The notes below the pieces were generated by a model. That model saw only the letters and a program-made list of their open reading frames with translations. It did no database searches and was not told the origin of the DNA. Positions 1 to 10,546 of a stretch of 64,000 bases of DNA are shown piece after piece. The stretch is from contig NC_053119.1 in the NCBI RefSeq assembly GCF_010015445.1, positions 3,524,288 through 3,588,287 on the forward strand, in the 5' to 3' direction. The stretch is from Perca fluviatilis (Eukaryota; Chordata; Actinopteri; Perciformes; Percidae). The stretch's first letter is position 1; every line of letters starts with the position of its first letter. The position numbers were made by a program, and so were the translations under genes.

Positions 1-399
1 ATGCAGCTTCATTTCACGGAGAAAGAGAGAAAGAAAAGAGACGTGCGAGAGATATCGACTGTGCTTTGTTGTTTGGCAAACAGTCAGCTGTTCCATAAAC
101 TCGCGGGCAGTTCAGGGCTTGTGTTTGGGGTTTTAAAACTTTCTTATGGAAGCGATAGAGGCAGTGATGTCACTGTTTACTGTACGGGACTCTCACACCT
201 CCACAAAACACAGAGTGATGTGGGGGGGCGTTTTCTCCAAACGTTTTTTTCTGCTATTTACTCGCAAGACAGGCGATAGCAAACATAGCTAGACTCTTCT
301 AAGCATTAAAAAACGCCTCTCACTAACTTTCAAAGGTTGTAAACTTATTTCCATTCGGCAGTAGGTGTCGTTCTTCAAGTCGTTTGTCATCACCAAAAT

Positions 400-401
<2 letters not shown>

Positions 402-451
<50 letters not shown>

Positions 452-470
452 TTGTGTGTGCGTGTGTGTG
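402..470. repeat. (GT)n microsatellite
   Basis: A nearly pure GT run with two interruptions. The His-rich frame on the minus strand here is an artefact of this repeat. Confidence 0.95.
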
Positions 471-602
471 ATCCTTCTGCTTTTACCCCTTGATAAGTGC
501 CAGCTTGTTTTCCGTTGGCACAATTCGATTTTAGATTTGAATGAAAAAGAGATTTGAATGTTAAAGTGCTAGCTGTTTCTGATTGGCTACTGTTAGTGTT
601 TG

Positions 603-690
603 TAATAATAATAATAATAATAATAATAATACATTTTATTTAAAGCGCATTTCATGACACCCAAGGTCACTTCACAAACAAAAAAGGTCA
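603..690. repeat. (AAT)n microsatellite with retroelement-like tail
   Basis: About ten AAT units are followed by ACATTTTATTTAAAGCGC and CATGACACCCAAGGTCAC. This resembles the reverse complement of common fish SINE/LINE 3' ends that terminate in a microsatellite. The family is not assigned. Confidence 0.5.
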
Positions 691-2350
691 CTTCAAATGA
701 TAGTCATCTTCTAAAGGTGCTGAGGTTCACACCATGCAGCAGGCCTTTTGATAATACCTATTTATAGTTTGAATGTTACATATGTAGTCGTTCTGATTGG
801 CTGCTGTTATTTAATTTGAATGTCAAATGGTTGCATTTTTAAAAAAAACCTGTAAATATATATAATTTCTATTCACATGGCGTTTTTGATACCTGGGAAA
901 CTAATACATGTGTTGTTTGTCATTCAATGATTTGATTTATTGATTATTTTTGATAACAATAGTAACAACAATAATAGGCCTATATTAGGGCGTAATCATT
1001 AATATTTGGGGCATTTAGCCTACATAATATTTGATGGGGGGCGTTAGGGACCTGGATAATGGATAGGGGGGCGCTGGCACAAAAAAGGTTGAGAACCACT
1101 GGTTTACTCAAACAAACCGCAAAGGAGATCCGTGCTGGATTAGTATTTCCTGACCTTCTTCTTTACTGATTGGGTGATTAGAGTTCAAATCTCTTGGCTG
1201 TGAAAACCATATAGGGCGGAATTGATTATCAAAATGCCACCATAGGCCTGTACTACAAATCCAGATCAACATGCCCTGGATTGATTTGAGTTCCCCGGCT
1301 TCACAAACCCTAAAACAACCGCGGTCCCGCATAACTTGTTTCACGACCCTGGTTAAAGACTAGTTAAATCAACCATCAGGGTTTCCCAATCCACCGACGC
1401 GCACGTTCACATAAAAGAGGCGGTGTTTGCACAGTATGACCAATCGCAAACATCTACCAGAGCCGCATATTTTACATAAGAAGAGCAAACACAATTATAC
1501 ATACACATGAAGAACACAGACTCGGTTTTACAGGCAAAACGCAATACAGTATCTGCTTCCTAAAACGGGAAGGAAAACTGGCAAAAAATAGCCAACGCTG
1601 TAGATGCGTAAATCACAACTCTTACCAATATCAATTCCCCATCAGTCAGGCACAAGATCTGAGCATAATTACACTTGTGCTTTCCATAAACTGTCGTTGC
1701 TTTAGCTTATTATTTCAGTTGCAACCCTGGCAGTGGGAAGCCATCGTGAGAGCAAATAAAATATAAAAACATAATTCAAACCAATGTATGCATTGGCAAC
1801 ACACGGCTAAAGAAGCCGAAAAATAGCCTATATGTAATTACCGCTGCTGAAAAACTATAACAGGGTTGTCGGTCTCTAAATGTTGTAACTTTTCTGACTG
1901 CACTTCTCTCTCTCTGCACCGAGCTCCGTCTGATCTTCTAAGAACGGTGATGCTGTTATCAGTCAAGTATTGATTGGTCAGTAGGCGGTGCTTTTACACC
2001 GGTTGATCTCTGATCTCCAACATAACCTGCTTCCGAAGCAGGTTAGGTGTTCAGTATAAGTTATCATGGCGATTTATCCCGGTAACAAGTGATCCACCGT
2101 AGCGCCGTAGTGTTTATAAAATGAGTAGGCCTATCGTGATTTCTTTAGGCTACACTGTAAATTGTGTATTAGTGCCGGGAAAACATTTGGCCTCATTTGC
2201 CACAATCGTTTGTAAGTAATGCACATTTGCAACAAAATTACTTAATAAACGACTTTTTGATCGGCAAACTTGTCATGTGCACATGAATTACTATAAAACA
2301 CCTGTTAAACAGCACAGGTGGTTTAGCAGGTTCATAATTAAGGACATTGT

Positions 2351-3113
2351 ATAGGCTCGTTCGAGATGAACTGCGCCTCGCCTGTAAAGTAGACGAGAGC
2401 AGGCGGCAGCAGCGGGGGGCGGGGACAAAAGTCCGCTCTCAAGTCGGACAGATTTCCAGCTGATTCCAGCAGCCTTCAGGCTGAACAGGAAGTGACACAA
2501 ACACTGTGGTCCGTTCGGGTCCGATTCCGGTTTAATAAAATGTTATCAGACCCATATATCTGCTCCTACACAGTCTCCAGTTGATTTTATTATGACAGAG
2601 TAGCTGTCAAAATGCTCTACATGTCATCTGTTGCTGATTTTAATAAACAACAGACTGTAGATGATCCGTAATCTGAACAGATTTAGTCTCTCTGACTTCT
2701 AAACATAACTATCAGCCCCACAACATGTGTTCTGTAAGGAATAAGCCTTTAAATCAGACAAATAGCAGTTAAAATCCCTCCGATCAAAATCAATAAAAGG
2801 TTTATATAAAACGTCGTCATGTTGAGTCGATTCTGAACCAATCAGCTGTTTGATCAGCTGAGAGGCCGGCGTTTCCCAGCATGCACTGGGTCCACCTGCG
2901 TCCGCCTGGCTCTTGCAGTCGGTGAAAAGCAACTGCGCTACCTGCGTCTCAGAACTGCGGCCGCCTTGGTCTCGTGAGATTATCGTTGCCCACGTGTGCA
3001 TGACGTCAGAGCAAGTCGGGATCAAGTCGGACACAAAACTAACCGGCATGCATTGGGCGCCGATCGCTGGTGATCGGTTCTGCGCAGATCTGGCTCATCT
3101 CGAACGAGCCTAT
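2351..3113. mobile_element. Non-autonomous DNA transposon with 18-19 bp terminal inverted repeats
   Basis: ATAGGCTCGTTCGAGATGA at 2351 is the inverted complement of the sequence ending at 3113. The two arms bound about 760 bp that is GC-richer than its surroundings (2390-2450 and 2870-3090). No transposase is visible. A target duplication is not clear because a solo-LTR-like sequence abuts the right end. A Harbinger-like origin is possible but unproven. Confidence 0.6.
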
Positions 3114-3114
3114 T

Positions 3115-3469
3115 GTGTCATGATTGTGGGTTTCTGTTATGTTTCCTGTTTTATTTTGAAATCTGGTTTTCTGTCTTGTCTTGTCTGTTTTACTTCCTGT
3201 GTTTTCCCTCCCTTGTGCTTGCCCTGATGTATTTCACCTGTTGTATCACCTGTCCCTCGTTAGTCCTCGTTACCTGGTGTATTTAGTCTCTGTGTGGTCT
3301 TTGTCTGGTGTGGGATCATTGTTGTATGTTGCTTTAGGCCAAGTTGTTTGCGGTCGTCGTGGCTAGTCTTGCCAACCTCTGGACACTCTTTTTGTAAGTT
3401 TTTGTCAATAAATTCCTTCTTAACTGCATTTGGGTCCAAGCCTTGTCTATCCCTCAGCAATCCGTGACA
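3115..3469 (+). mobile_element. Probable solo LTR (Gypsy-like)
   Basis: The segment begins TGTCATGATTGTGGG and ends CAATCCGTGACA, so it has TG...CA termini with a short inverted TGTCA/TGACA. The interior is T-rich, holds an AATAAA-like poly(A) signal near 3407 and a GCATTTGGGTCC motif near 3426. I associate this layout with fish Gypsy-type LTRs. No internal gag or pol is visible and no clear target duplication is seen, so it is a solo LTR or fragment. Confidence 0.5.
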
Positions 3470-3789
3470 GTATGGGGGAATTTGGGACACTAAACTGCAC
3501 GTATACCCTTTCCATTATAGTTTTGATATATTTTGAGTTATCATCTGTGTTTTTCTTCTTCACGTAGGCTAAATAAAGGGATTTCCACCGTAAATTGTTG
3601 CATAAAACTTCCCTGGGTGAGGATACCCAGACCCCCCACCAGTGTAATACATTGTCTGCTTTTGGGATCCAAACTGCAGTTCTGTGTTCGTCCACGAGGT
3701 GGCAGTCAATCCTCAGTGCTCATGTCTGTCTGTGTTGAAGGGATCAAACCACTGCTGTTAACTCCTCCTGTTGTCCTCGGGTCAAAATA

Positions 3790-4272
3790 CAGTCCTTCCA
3801 GAAAAATGCAGTTTTTTGTGATTGTTGCGGGGCAAAAATCCTTGATTATGCGGCACGTTTTCTTAAAAAATGCGATGGAATATGCGGGATATTTATACAA
3901 TTTTACGCGATGAAATTGCGGGAACTTGCAAAGATTGAGGTTTGATGGAAAAAGAGAAAAAAAAGTGATTCTGCTTTTTGATGATGTTCACGTCGCGTAA
4001 TTACGTCACTTCATAACGTTCCTATGGCAACGGGAAAATGGCTGCTCTTGTGTGAAGTAAAATGCAACATTTTTCACCTTTCTGCTAAGATATGTGACTT
4101 TTGCAACGAAAATGCGGGGATTATTAAATCATGCAAGCCCCTCAATTTATGCGGCGAAAGTGCGGGATATTTGAAAAAATGCGCCCCCCCCCCCCCCAAA
4201 TAAATATGAGGACTTTGGATGATTATGCGTTGAATTATGCGATTGCATAATCGCGACTTTCTGGAGGGACTG
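3790..4272. mobile_element. 483-bp inverted-repeat element with 6-bp target duplication, copy 1
   Basis: It starts CAGTCCTTCCAGAAAAATGC and ends CTTTCTGGAGGGACTG, which are inverted repeats of each other. The direct repeat AAAATA flanks both ends (3784-3789 and 4273-4278). The interior is rich in ATGCG/GCGAAAATGCGGG motifs. Related copies lie at 29970-30450 and 55307-56166. It encodes no transposase. Confidence 0.8.
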
Positions 4273-4299
4273 AAAATAGGCCAATTTAAACAAAATTAT

Positions 4300-5215
4300 A
4301 TATCAGAAATGTGGATTTCTTTCAACAAAATTCACAAACATGTCAATTGAAGAAAAAAAAACTGATAGAACGTCGAGGAAGAGAAAAAAAAAAAAAAAGT
4401 GAAAAACAAGTTGGAAAAAGTTTCAAAAAGTGCAGAAAAAAACAATGGGGGGGAAAAAAAAAGTGTCAAAACACGAGCAAAATGTTTTTACATGTTGACC
4501 CAGAAAGAGAAGACAACCAGAGGGTTAAATGAGATTGGACATTATAGTGACCTGCCTGGAATCATGGCGTTTAATTCAGTTTTATTTATTGTGTCAAATC
4601 ATAACAGGAGTTATCCCAGGACACTTTACAGATAGAATAGGTCTAGACCAGTGGTTCTCAAGCTGTTTTCAATAATGTCAATAATGAACAGTTTTTTAAA
4701 GCCATGTACATGGCTTAAAAAACCAGCGCGAATAATTTTTGGTAGAAAAAAAGTCTCTATAAAGAGGAAAAATACAGCGATGTCAGCGATAGATTTACTA
4801 AACAACAGCCTTGGACCTGGAAAACATTTATATGATGTTTATGGACAAAGGCGACAAAAACGTTAAAAAAAAAAAAAAAAAAAAACACGACAAAAATTTG
4901 GAGAAGGAAGGATGGCAAGAATAGGTCAAAAATAGTAATAAAAACTTCAGAAAAAAATAACAGTAGAAAGAAAAAAAAATTCAAATAAGCGACAAACTTT
5001 GAAAAAAGTGACAAAAACTTCAAAGAAAAAAAGACAGTAGACAAAAGTAAGGAAGAAAGGCAAGAAAAGGTGAAAACAAACGACAAAACCTTCAAAAAAA
5101 AGGTGACAAACTTCAAAAACTGCTACAAAAACTTTATAAAAAGCACCAAACTTGGAGAACAAAAGACTTGTAACTACAGCCTTGTAACTGAAAAACATTT
5201 TGTAAAAAAGTCTCA
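4300..5215. repeat. A-rich degenerate repeat built on GTGACAAAAAC-like units
   Basis: The strand is strongly purine/A-rich with recurring GACAAAAAcTTc and homopolymer A runs (for example 4865-4886). Lys-rich plus-strand and Phe-rich minus-strand frames here are composition artefacts. Similar decayed stretches occur at 11270-11480, 29815-29950 and 56540-56600. A CCAGTGGTTCTCAAGCTG hAT-like end lies at 4649. Confidence 0.6.
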
Positions 5216-5345
5216 CGTAACCCCTGCAGTCCTCCAGAGTACCCCTAGGGGGACAAGTAACCTCTGCAGTCCTCAGGAGTACCGCTAGGGGGACACGTCC
5301 CCCCTGCAGTCCTCCAGAGTACCCCTAGGGGGACACGTATCCCCA
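5215..5345. repeat. Minisatellite of CCTGCAGTCC units (about 45 bp)
   Basis: Three imperfect copies of a unit contain CCTGCAGTCCTCCAGAGTAC followed by CCCTAGGGGGACACGT. The same unit is amplified again at 51265-51565 and appears singly, inverted, at 24985-25065, where it forms the terminus of a hAT-like sequence. Confidence 0.8.
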
Positions 5346-6462
5346 TCGCCATTGTGATGCTACAAAGCCATCACCCCCCGTTAGCATCCCATTGACTCCC
5401 ATTCATTCTGACGTCACTTTGTCAGAGAATAACTTTACATCTGAAGCGTTTAAAGACTCTATTTGTCCGTTGTTTATTTCTAAAGAAACACGACAATGTA
5501 TAAAAGGCTCCATTACCTTGTACCTCACGTTATGGCTCCGTAGCAGACGCTTTTATAAAAATAGGCTAACGGTTGGGTCATAACCACGAGACTTACTGTC
5601 ACACAGTAGAGGAATTACCGTATAGTAAAGGAGAAGCTCACAGGCAGTTTGGACTTCCATTAGCTGTTTAGGTTTAATTAATAATGTTAACTAGCATGTT
5701 AGTGATCAGTAATTAGCCTGTGTCTATGTTATCTCCTTACATATACCTACGCTCTCCGTCTCTGTAAGATTGGGAATGATTGAGATTTCTCTCGGCACAG
5801 CTACCAGAAGACTTCACACTTTCAGACAGGTTGCTCACGTCACATCTACGTCTCTCTCTCAGTTGGAGGCTGCTCAGTAACGCTCAGCCAGCACCGGGAA
5901 AGAGACTTCTGATATCCTTCACTGGTCTCTGTCAAAGTCTATGGCGTTGCCATGTCCATTATTTTACTGTCTATGGCTGCTGGTTGGGACACAGAGTTAC
6001 AGATATACAGAAATATGATTCAGAATAATTATAGCAGTTAGTATGACACATTTTTACTGAGAATATCGGAGTCTTCAGGTGAGGAAATTCTTGTTCTTTT
6101 ACTTCATCAGCTATCTGTTGAATTACCTTCACCCATTAACTAAATATTTAACATGCAGAAACTTGCAGATGTTCTGCTTTTATTTTTTTTTTTTTTTTTA
6201 TTATTTCCGCTGCAGGGCAGGCAGCGCTGGTAATAAGCTGCGGAGAGTACTGAGTGTGCAGAGCCAAGGATGCTGGGAAACGTCCTGGAATTAAAGCCTT
6301 CTATCTCTGGATGACAATATCGCCGCTTTTATGAGTGTTTGTAATTATGTAAACACACAACCGTAAGAATGAGACTCTCAAACAGAAAGGACAGGATAGA
6401 AACAAACATGTTCAGATCTCTTTGGTTTTTAATCTGAAACAGTTAGAAATGTTTGAAAGCAG

Positions 6463-6470
<8 letters not shown>
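5346..6470. other. 5' flank with no recognisable gene or repeat
   Basis: Mixed-composition sequence with short unsupported open frames and a poly-T run at 6182-6199. I see no tandem repeat, element terminus or coding signal. Confidence 0.4.

Positions 6471-6471
<1 letters not shown>

Positions 6472-6515
<44 letters not shown>
6472..6515. repeat. (CT)n microsatellite
   Basis: A pure CT run that changes to GTGTGTG at its right end. Confidence 0.95.
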
Positions 6516-6523
<8 letters not shown>

Positions 6524-6756
6524 TCACCGGCAGTAATGTCTCTAATGGAGAGAGTCATTAAGAAAACCATCTCCTTATTCAGCAAAATGAATCAGGAGGT
6601 TATATCATGCTCCGCAGAGCTGAGAAAAGCCTTCCCAACCCGGGATTCAGCTCACATTTACTCATGTATTCAAAGTTTTTAGGCAGTGATAACGGTAAAT
6701 TACATCATGACCTTTTGGCCTTTTTAAAATGATGAGAAAAACTGACCAATTCAGTA

Positions 6757-7515
6757 CACCGCAAATACTACAGCTACAACGCAAATACTACAGCTACAAC
6801 GCAAATACTACAGCTACAACGCAAATACTACAGCTACAACGCAAATACTACAGCTACAACGCAAATACTACAGCTACAACGCAAATACTAAAGCTACAAC
6901 GCAAATACAACAGTTAATACTAAAGCTACAACACAAATACTAAAGCTACAACGCAAATACTACGGCTACAACACAAATACTACAGTTAACCCTTGTGTGG
7001 TCCTTCGGGTCCCAGTGACCCGAAGGACCACACAAGGATTATGTACTTCCCTTTACTTTGTTGAGAATTGCTCTCTAAACCCTGTTTGTGTAAAGTAAGT
7101 AAGTAAAGTTTATTTCTAGAACACATTTAAACACAGTTTAAGCTGACCAAAATGCTGTACAAACAAGAACTAAGGTGCTGTATTAACCCTTGTTTAGAGA
7201 GCAATTCTCAACAAAGTAAACGGAAGTACATAATCCTTGTGTTGTCCTTCGGGTCACTGGGACCCAGAGGACAACACAAGGGTTAATACTAAAGCTACAA
7301 CACAAATACTGAAGCTACAACACAAATACTAAAGCTACAACACAAATACTACAGCTACAACACACAAATACTAAAGCTACAACACAAATACTACAGCTAC
7401 AACACACAAATACTAAAGCTACAACACAAATACTACAGCTACAACACACAAATACTAAAGCTACAACACAAATCCTGAAGCTACAATGCAACTACAAAAA
7501 GCGACAACATAAATA
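6757..7515. repeat. 20-bp tandem array, interrupted by a fold-back element
   Basis: The unit is GCAAATACTACAGCTACAAC. About ten near-perfect copies lie left of the interruption, then CACAAATACTAAAGCTACAA variants continue from 7287. Near 6912 the array contains CAGTTAATACTAAAG, which is the empty-site version of the insertion point of the 6990-7282 element. Repetition of the Tyr/Asn/Thr-rich frame shows it is not a protein. Confidence 0.95.
6990..7282. mobile_element. Fold-back element flanked by TTAA, carrying a LINE 3' tail
   Basis: About 90-bp arms are inverted repeats. Each arm begins with CCTTGTGTGGTCCTTCGGGT or a close variant that itself folds back (GTCCCAGTGAC at the tip). TTAA lies at both boundaries (6986-6989, 7283-7286). 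The loop (about 7090-7170) contains GTAAGTAAGTAAAGTTTATTT, the reverse complement of an L2-like LINE 3' end, as at 49270-49290. The element interrupts the surrounding 20-bp array. Confidence 0.85.
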
Positions 7516-7662
7516 CAAAAGCAACCACAATTACAACACTACATAGAAAACAGCGGACGTCATTTTAATGGAGACGTGTGTCCACAGAGAAACACCTGAA
7601 CAACTGTTGAAATATACCGTGGGTCCATCTCGGCCAACAACGGAGAAATGTTGAGTTACAAG

Positions 7663-8214
7663 CAGGGATGCACTGAATCCAGGATTCTGGTGCCGAACCT
7701 TAGAATTTCTTACCCCACCGAACCCTGCGCTTGCACTCGGGACGCTACGCTGGTCGCCGTAATGGCGCTGCCGTTGATGACGGGAAGGTGTTTACGTAGG
7801 TGGAGCGTTCAATGCAGCAGGCTGTGAGAAAGTAGACATGGATCTGGTGAGCAGAACAAGTTGTTGTTTGGCAGAGCTTTCAGTCAAAAGAAGGCCATTC
7901 AAGTTCAGCTACATGTTCAATCTTTTCAATGCTGATTGGTCTGGTGGTGGCGAGGACCCTAAACTATACACAACATGGCCGCTGTTACAACATCTGGTAC
8001 GAAACATCCGAAAGAGTTGTGCATGAAGGAATCTCCAGACAGCAGCCAGAATGCAGCAACTTCAGGTACGGCAAAGGAAGGACAGTCCCTGTTTACTTCA
8101 TTCATGTGTTTACTGGGTTCATGGACTGAGGATGGGAGGAGGACTCAGCACCATCTCAACCAGGGGATTCAGGATTCGGCCAAACCCCAAAAATCTGGAT
8201 TCTGTGCATCCCTA
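7663..8214. mobile_element. hAT-type non-autonomous element, 552 bp, 8-bp target duplication
   Basis: GTTACAAG is present on both sides (7655-7662 and 8215-8222). The ends are CAGGGATGCACTGAATCC and its inverted counterpart. Eight-bp duplications are typical of hAT transposons. Related copies lie at 13295-14299 and 36051-36650. All three keep a similar short open frame (about position 7975 onward), but it resembles no transposase domain I recognise. Confidence 0.85.
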
Positions 8215-8621
8215 GTTACAAGCGAGCGGTGTGGTGTGTGTAGAGGTCTGTGTGGTTATAATGTAGCAGCCTGGTATCATTTCCAGGCAATTTCATAAAG
8301 GTTAAGATCGTACGACTGTTCATAACGCTAATGCTCTAGTGGCGCGCTGGCTGGCTGAGCATTCATTCACACACACTGCGTGGGTCATCACTCGTCAGGC
8401 AGTCAGGCAAAAACGCACGTCTTTCCGTTTGTTTTGAAAGCCTGCAGCAAAAAGTTAAGACTGATTCAACTTTTGGAGAAAAGCAACCCCGATGTCACCC
8501 TGCGGTGGCCAATCATGTAGCTGGAGATCAAACTTGTCTTTCTGTGACGCGGTGTGAGACTAGTGTAATGTTACACTAAACAGGAATCATCACTGCCTCT
8601 ATTGCTGCAACAAGGTTTTAA

Positions 8622-9508
8622 AGTGCTCATATTATGATCTTTTGGCTTTTTCCCTTTATTGGGTTATATATCTTTTTTATGCACGTTAAAGGTTTACAAA
8701 GTGAAAAAGTCCCCCCCCAAAGGGGCTTACCATCTCCAACAAACTGCTCCAAACAGCCCTATTGTAGTCCAGCCTTTACTTCAGAGACAAACATGGGTCA
8801 CTTTGGAACACAATATAATGCTCGCCTAGCCCTCATACTCTGCTTCTGACTGGCTAGTAGTCCTTACCTAGCTACTGTCAGGGCACGCCCTCATACTCTG
8901 CTCCTGACTGGCTAGTAGTCCTTACCTAGCTACTGTCAGGGCACGCCCATACTCTGCTCCTGACTGGCTAGTAGTCCTTACCTAGCTACTGTCAGGGCAC
9001 GCCTTATACTCTGCTCCTGACTGGCGCTAGTAGTCCTTACCTAATAACTGTCAGGCGCGCCCTCATACTCTGCTTCTGACTGGCTAGTAGTCCTTACCTA
9101 GGTACTGTCAGGGCACGCCCTCATACTCTGCTTCTGACTGGCTAGTAGTCCTTACCTAGGTACTGTCAAGGCACGCCCTCATACTCTGCTCCTGACTGGC
9201 TAGTAGTCCTTACCTAATAACTGTCAGGGCATGCCCTCATACTCTGCTTCTGACTGGCTAGTAGTCCTTACCTAGCTACTGAGCATGTGCGACTCCCAAC
9301 AAAGATAGTACAGAAGTTGAGATGTCTCACTCTGTAGCTAAAACAGAGAGCTCAACACACAGGGTGAAAAGAGGAGCTGCAGCAATGTGCAGTAGCCTAC
9401 AGCAAAAATATATATATATATATTTTTTTTAATTAAACCACATAAACCTATTCTGATATAACCTCTAAATACAATTATGAACCTGAAAATGAGCACAATA
9501 CGAGCACT
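8622..9508 (-). mobile_element. TTAA-target element, copy A, with internal 57-60 bp minisatellite
   Basis: It starts TTAA then AGTGCTCATATTATG and ends with the inverted ATTATGAACCTGAAAATGAG...GAGCACT; the right TTAA has decayed to TTTC. The interior (about 8800-9280) has eight copies of a unit with CTGACTGGCTAGTAGTCCTT and ACTGTCAGGGCACGCC. Other copies of the family: 31068-31732, 38394-38910, 54447-55104, 61926-62610. The TTAA target suggests the piggyBac or Kolobok superfamily. Confidence 0.8.
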
Positions 9509-9587
9509 TTTCACGATGGTTGAAATGTTTTACACCCCCCTGCCCTTGCCGCCAAAGCTTTGAATATTCACTGTTAAGTATCAAAGC

Positions 9588-9760
9588 TTATAGTATGGTA
9601 TTGGGTACAGCCCTGGTGCAAGCTAGAGTTGATTTTAAGGTTTTTCTTTTAACATATGAGGCCTTGCATGGACTCACACCACCTTATTTATCTGAGCTTA
9701 TTACAGCACATACACCGGCACGCACTCACTCCGCTCCCTAGACGCTGGTCTCCTTCTCAT
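9588..9760 (+). pseudogene. L2-type LINE reverse transcriptase C-terminal fragment
   Basis: The plus strand reads FLLTYEALHGLTPPYLSELI, the motif seen near the C-terminus of L2-clade LINE proteins. The LINE at 47150-49290 has the parallel TITYRALHGQAPSYIQDLL. It is truncated on both sides. Confidence 0.75.
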
Positions 9761-10081
9761 TCCTAGTAAACAAATAAATAGGTGTTTATATTTAGTTTTA
9801 TTTGCAACTTTATTTTACTTTCCAACTTTATGCTGCAACTGCTACCCTCAAGATAAAATAAGGTCTATCTTATGTTAAAAAAATTAATTCATGAAAATAT
9901 TAAGTGCAGAGGACTGACTGTGCCTCGGCTCTGACTGATCTCCAGTTTGATTTATATAAGAAGAAAAGTATTATATGGGAATATTGGCTGGCTGGCAGTT
10001 TCTATTACAAACAGGCTGTTATCAGTATGGAGCTTAATGTAGAAACATCACATCAATCATCAGCTCATCCACCTTTTTAGA

Positions 10082-10148
<67 letters not shown>
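10082..10148. repeat. (AC)n microsatellite upstream of exon 1
   Basis: A pure AC run about 250 bp 5' of the start codon, followed by CT-rich sequence. Confidence 0.97.
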
Positions 10149-10151
<3 letters not shown>

Positions 10152-10258
10152 CCCTTCTCTCTCTCTCTCTCATCTGTGTCTCCAGCTGCCGAATCTTCTC
10201 TTTTGGATGCTTTTTCGGGAAGGAGGAGCTCATGCCCCTCTCCCCTTCTCTCAGAGCA

Positions 10259-10261
<3 letters not shown>

Positions 10262-10335
<74 letters not shown>
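10262..10335. repeat. (CT)n microsatellite in the probable 5' UTR or proximal promoter
   Basis: A pure CT run ends 63 nt before the exon 1 ATG. CT-rich leaders occur at TATA-less promoters, but I see no TATA box or defined start site, so a regulatory role is only inferred. Confidence 0.95.
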
Positions 10336-10337
<2 letters not shown>

Positions 10338-10398
10338 GTGTTTTCCCTCCTGTTCAGGAGGAACTCTGGCCAGTTTGTCGTCTCTGTGATTGCCGAGG

Positions 10399-10453
10399 AT
10401 GGATGCTCGGATCTTCACCCTGCATGTCCTGACGCTCTGCTGCCTCATTCACG
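10399..10453 (+). CDS. chrna7: chrna7-like exon 1: start codon and signal peptide
   Basis: The ATG at 10399 opens 18 codons plus one base, reading MDARIFTLHVLTLCCLIHG with the split last codon. This is a short N-region followed by a hydrophobic core, as expected for an ER signal peptide. The donor is CACG/GTAGGC at 10454. The 55-nt coding length and phase-1 end equal human CHRNA7 exon 1, which supports this start. The ATG at 10403 in another frame stops after nine codons. A CT-rich leader (10262-10335) lies upstream. No conserved residues confirm the exon, because signal peptides diverge. Joined to the best exon 2 acceptor (16878) it shifts frame and stops within about 14 codons, so either this exon, the acceptor or a single base is wrong. 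Confidence 0.7.
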
Positions 10454-10463
10454 GTAGGCTTTA

Positions 10464-10465
<2 letters not shown>

Positions 10466-10544
<79 letters not shown>
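10466..10544. repeat. (AC)n just inside intron 1
   Basis: It begins about 12 nt after the exon 1 donor. On the pre-mRNA it is complementary to the GT-rich tract that ends intron 1 (16262-16870). Confidence 0.97.

Positions 10545-10546
<2 letters not shown>

Larger units (their letters stand above)
1..2350. other. 5' flank with no recognisable gene
   Basis: Open frames here are short and unlike any family I know. The stretch holds a (GT)n run, an (AAT)n run with a repeat-like tail, and near 1030-1105 a segment ending GGTTGAGAACCACTGG, which is typical of the terminus of a fish hAT-like element. The rest is AT-rich and looks like unremarkable intergenic sequence. Confidence 0.5.

Noticed and set aside
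1..279. 92-codon open frame at the left edge
   Set aside because: Its start coincides with the window edge, and it has no family resemblance or splice context.
6757..7515. CRISPR-like array
   Set aside because: Units are contiguous with no unique spacers, and the genome is vertebrate.
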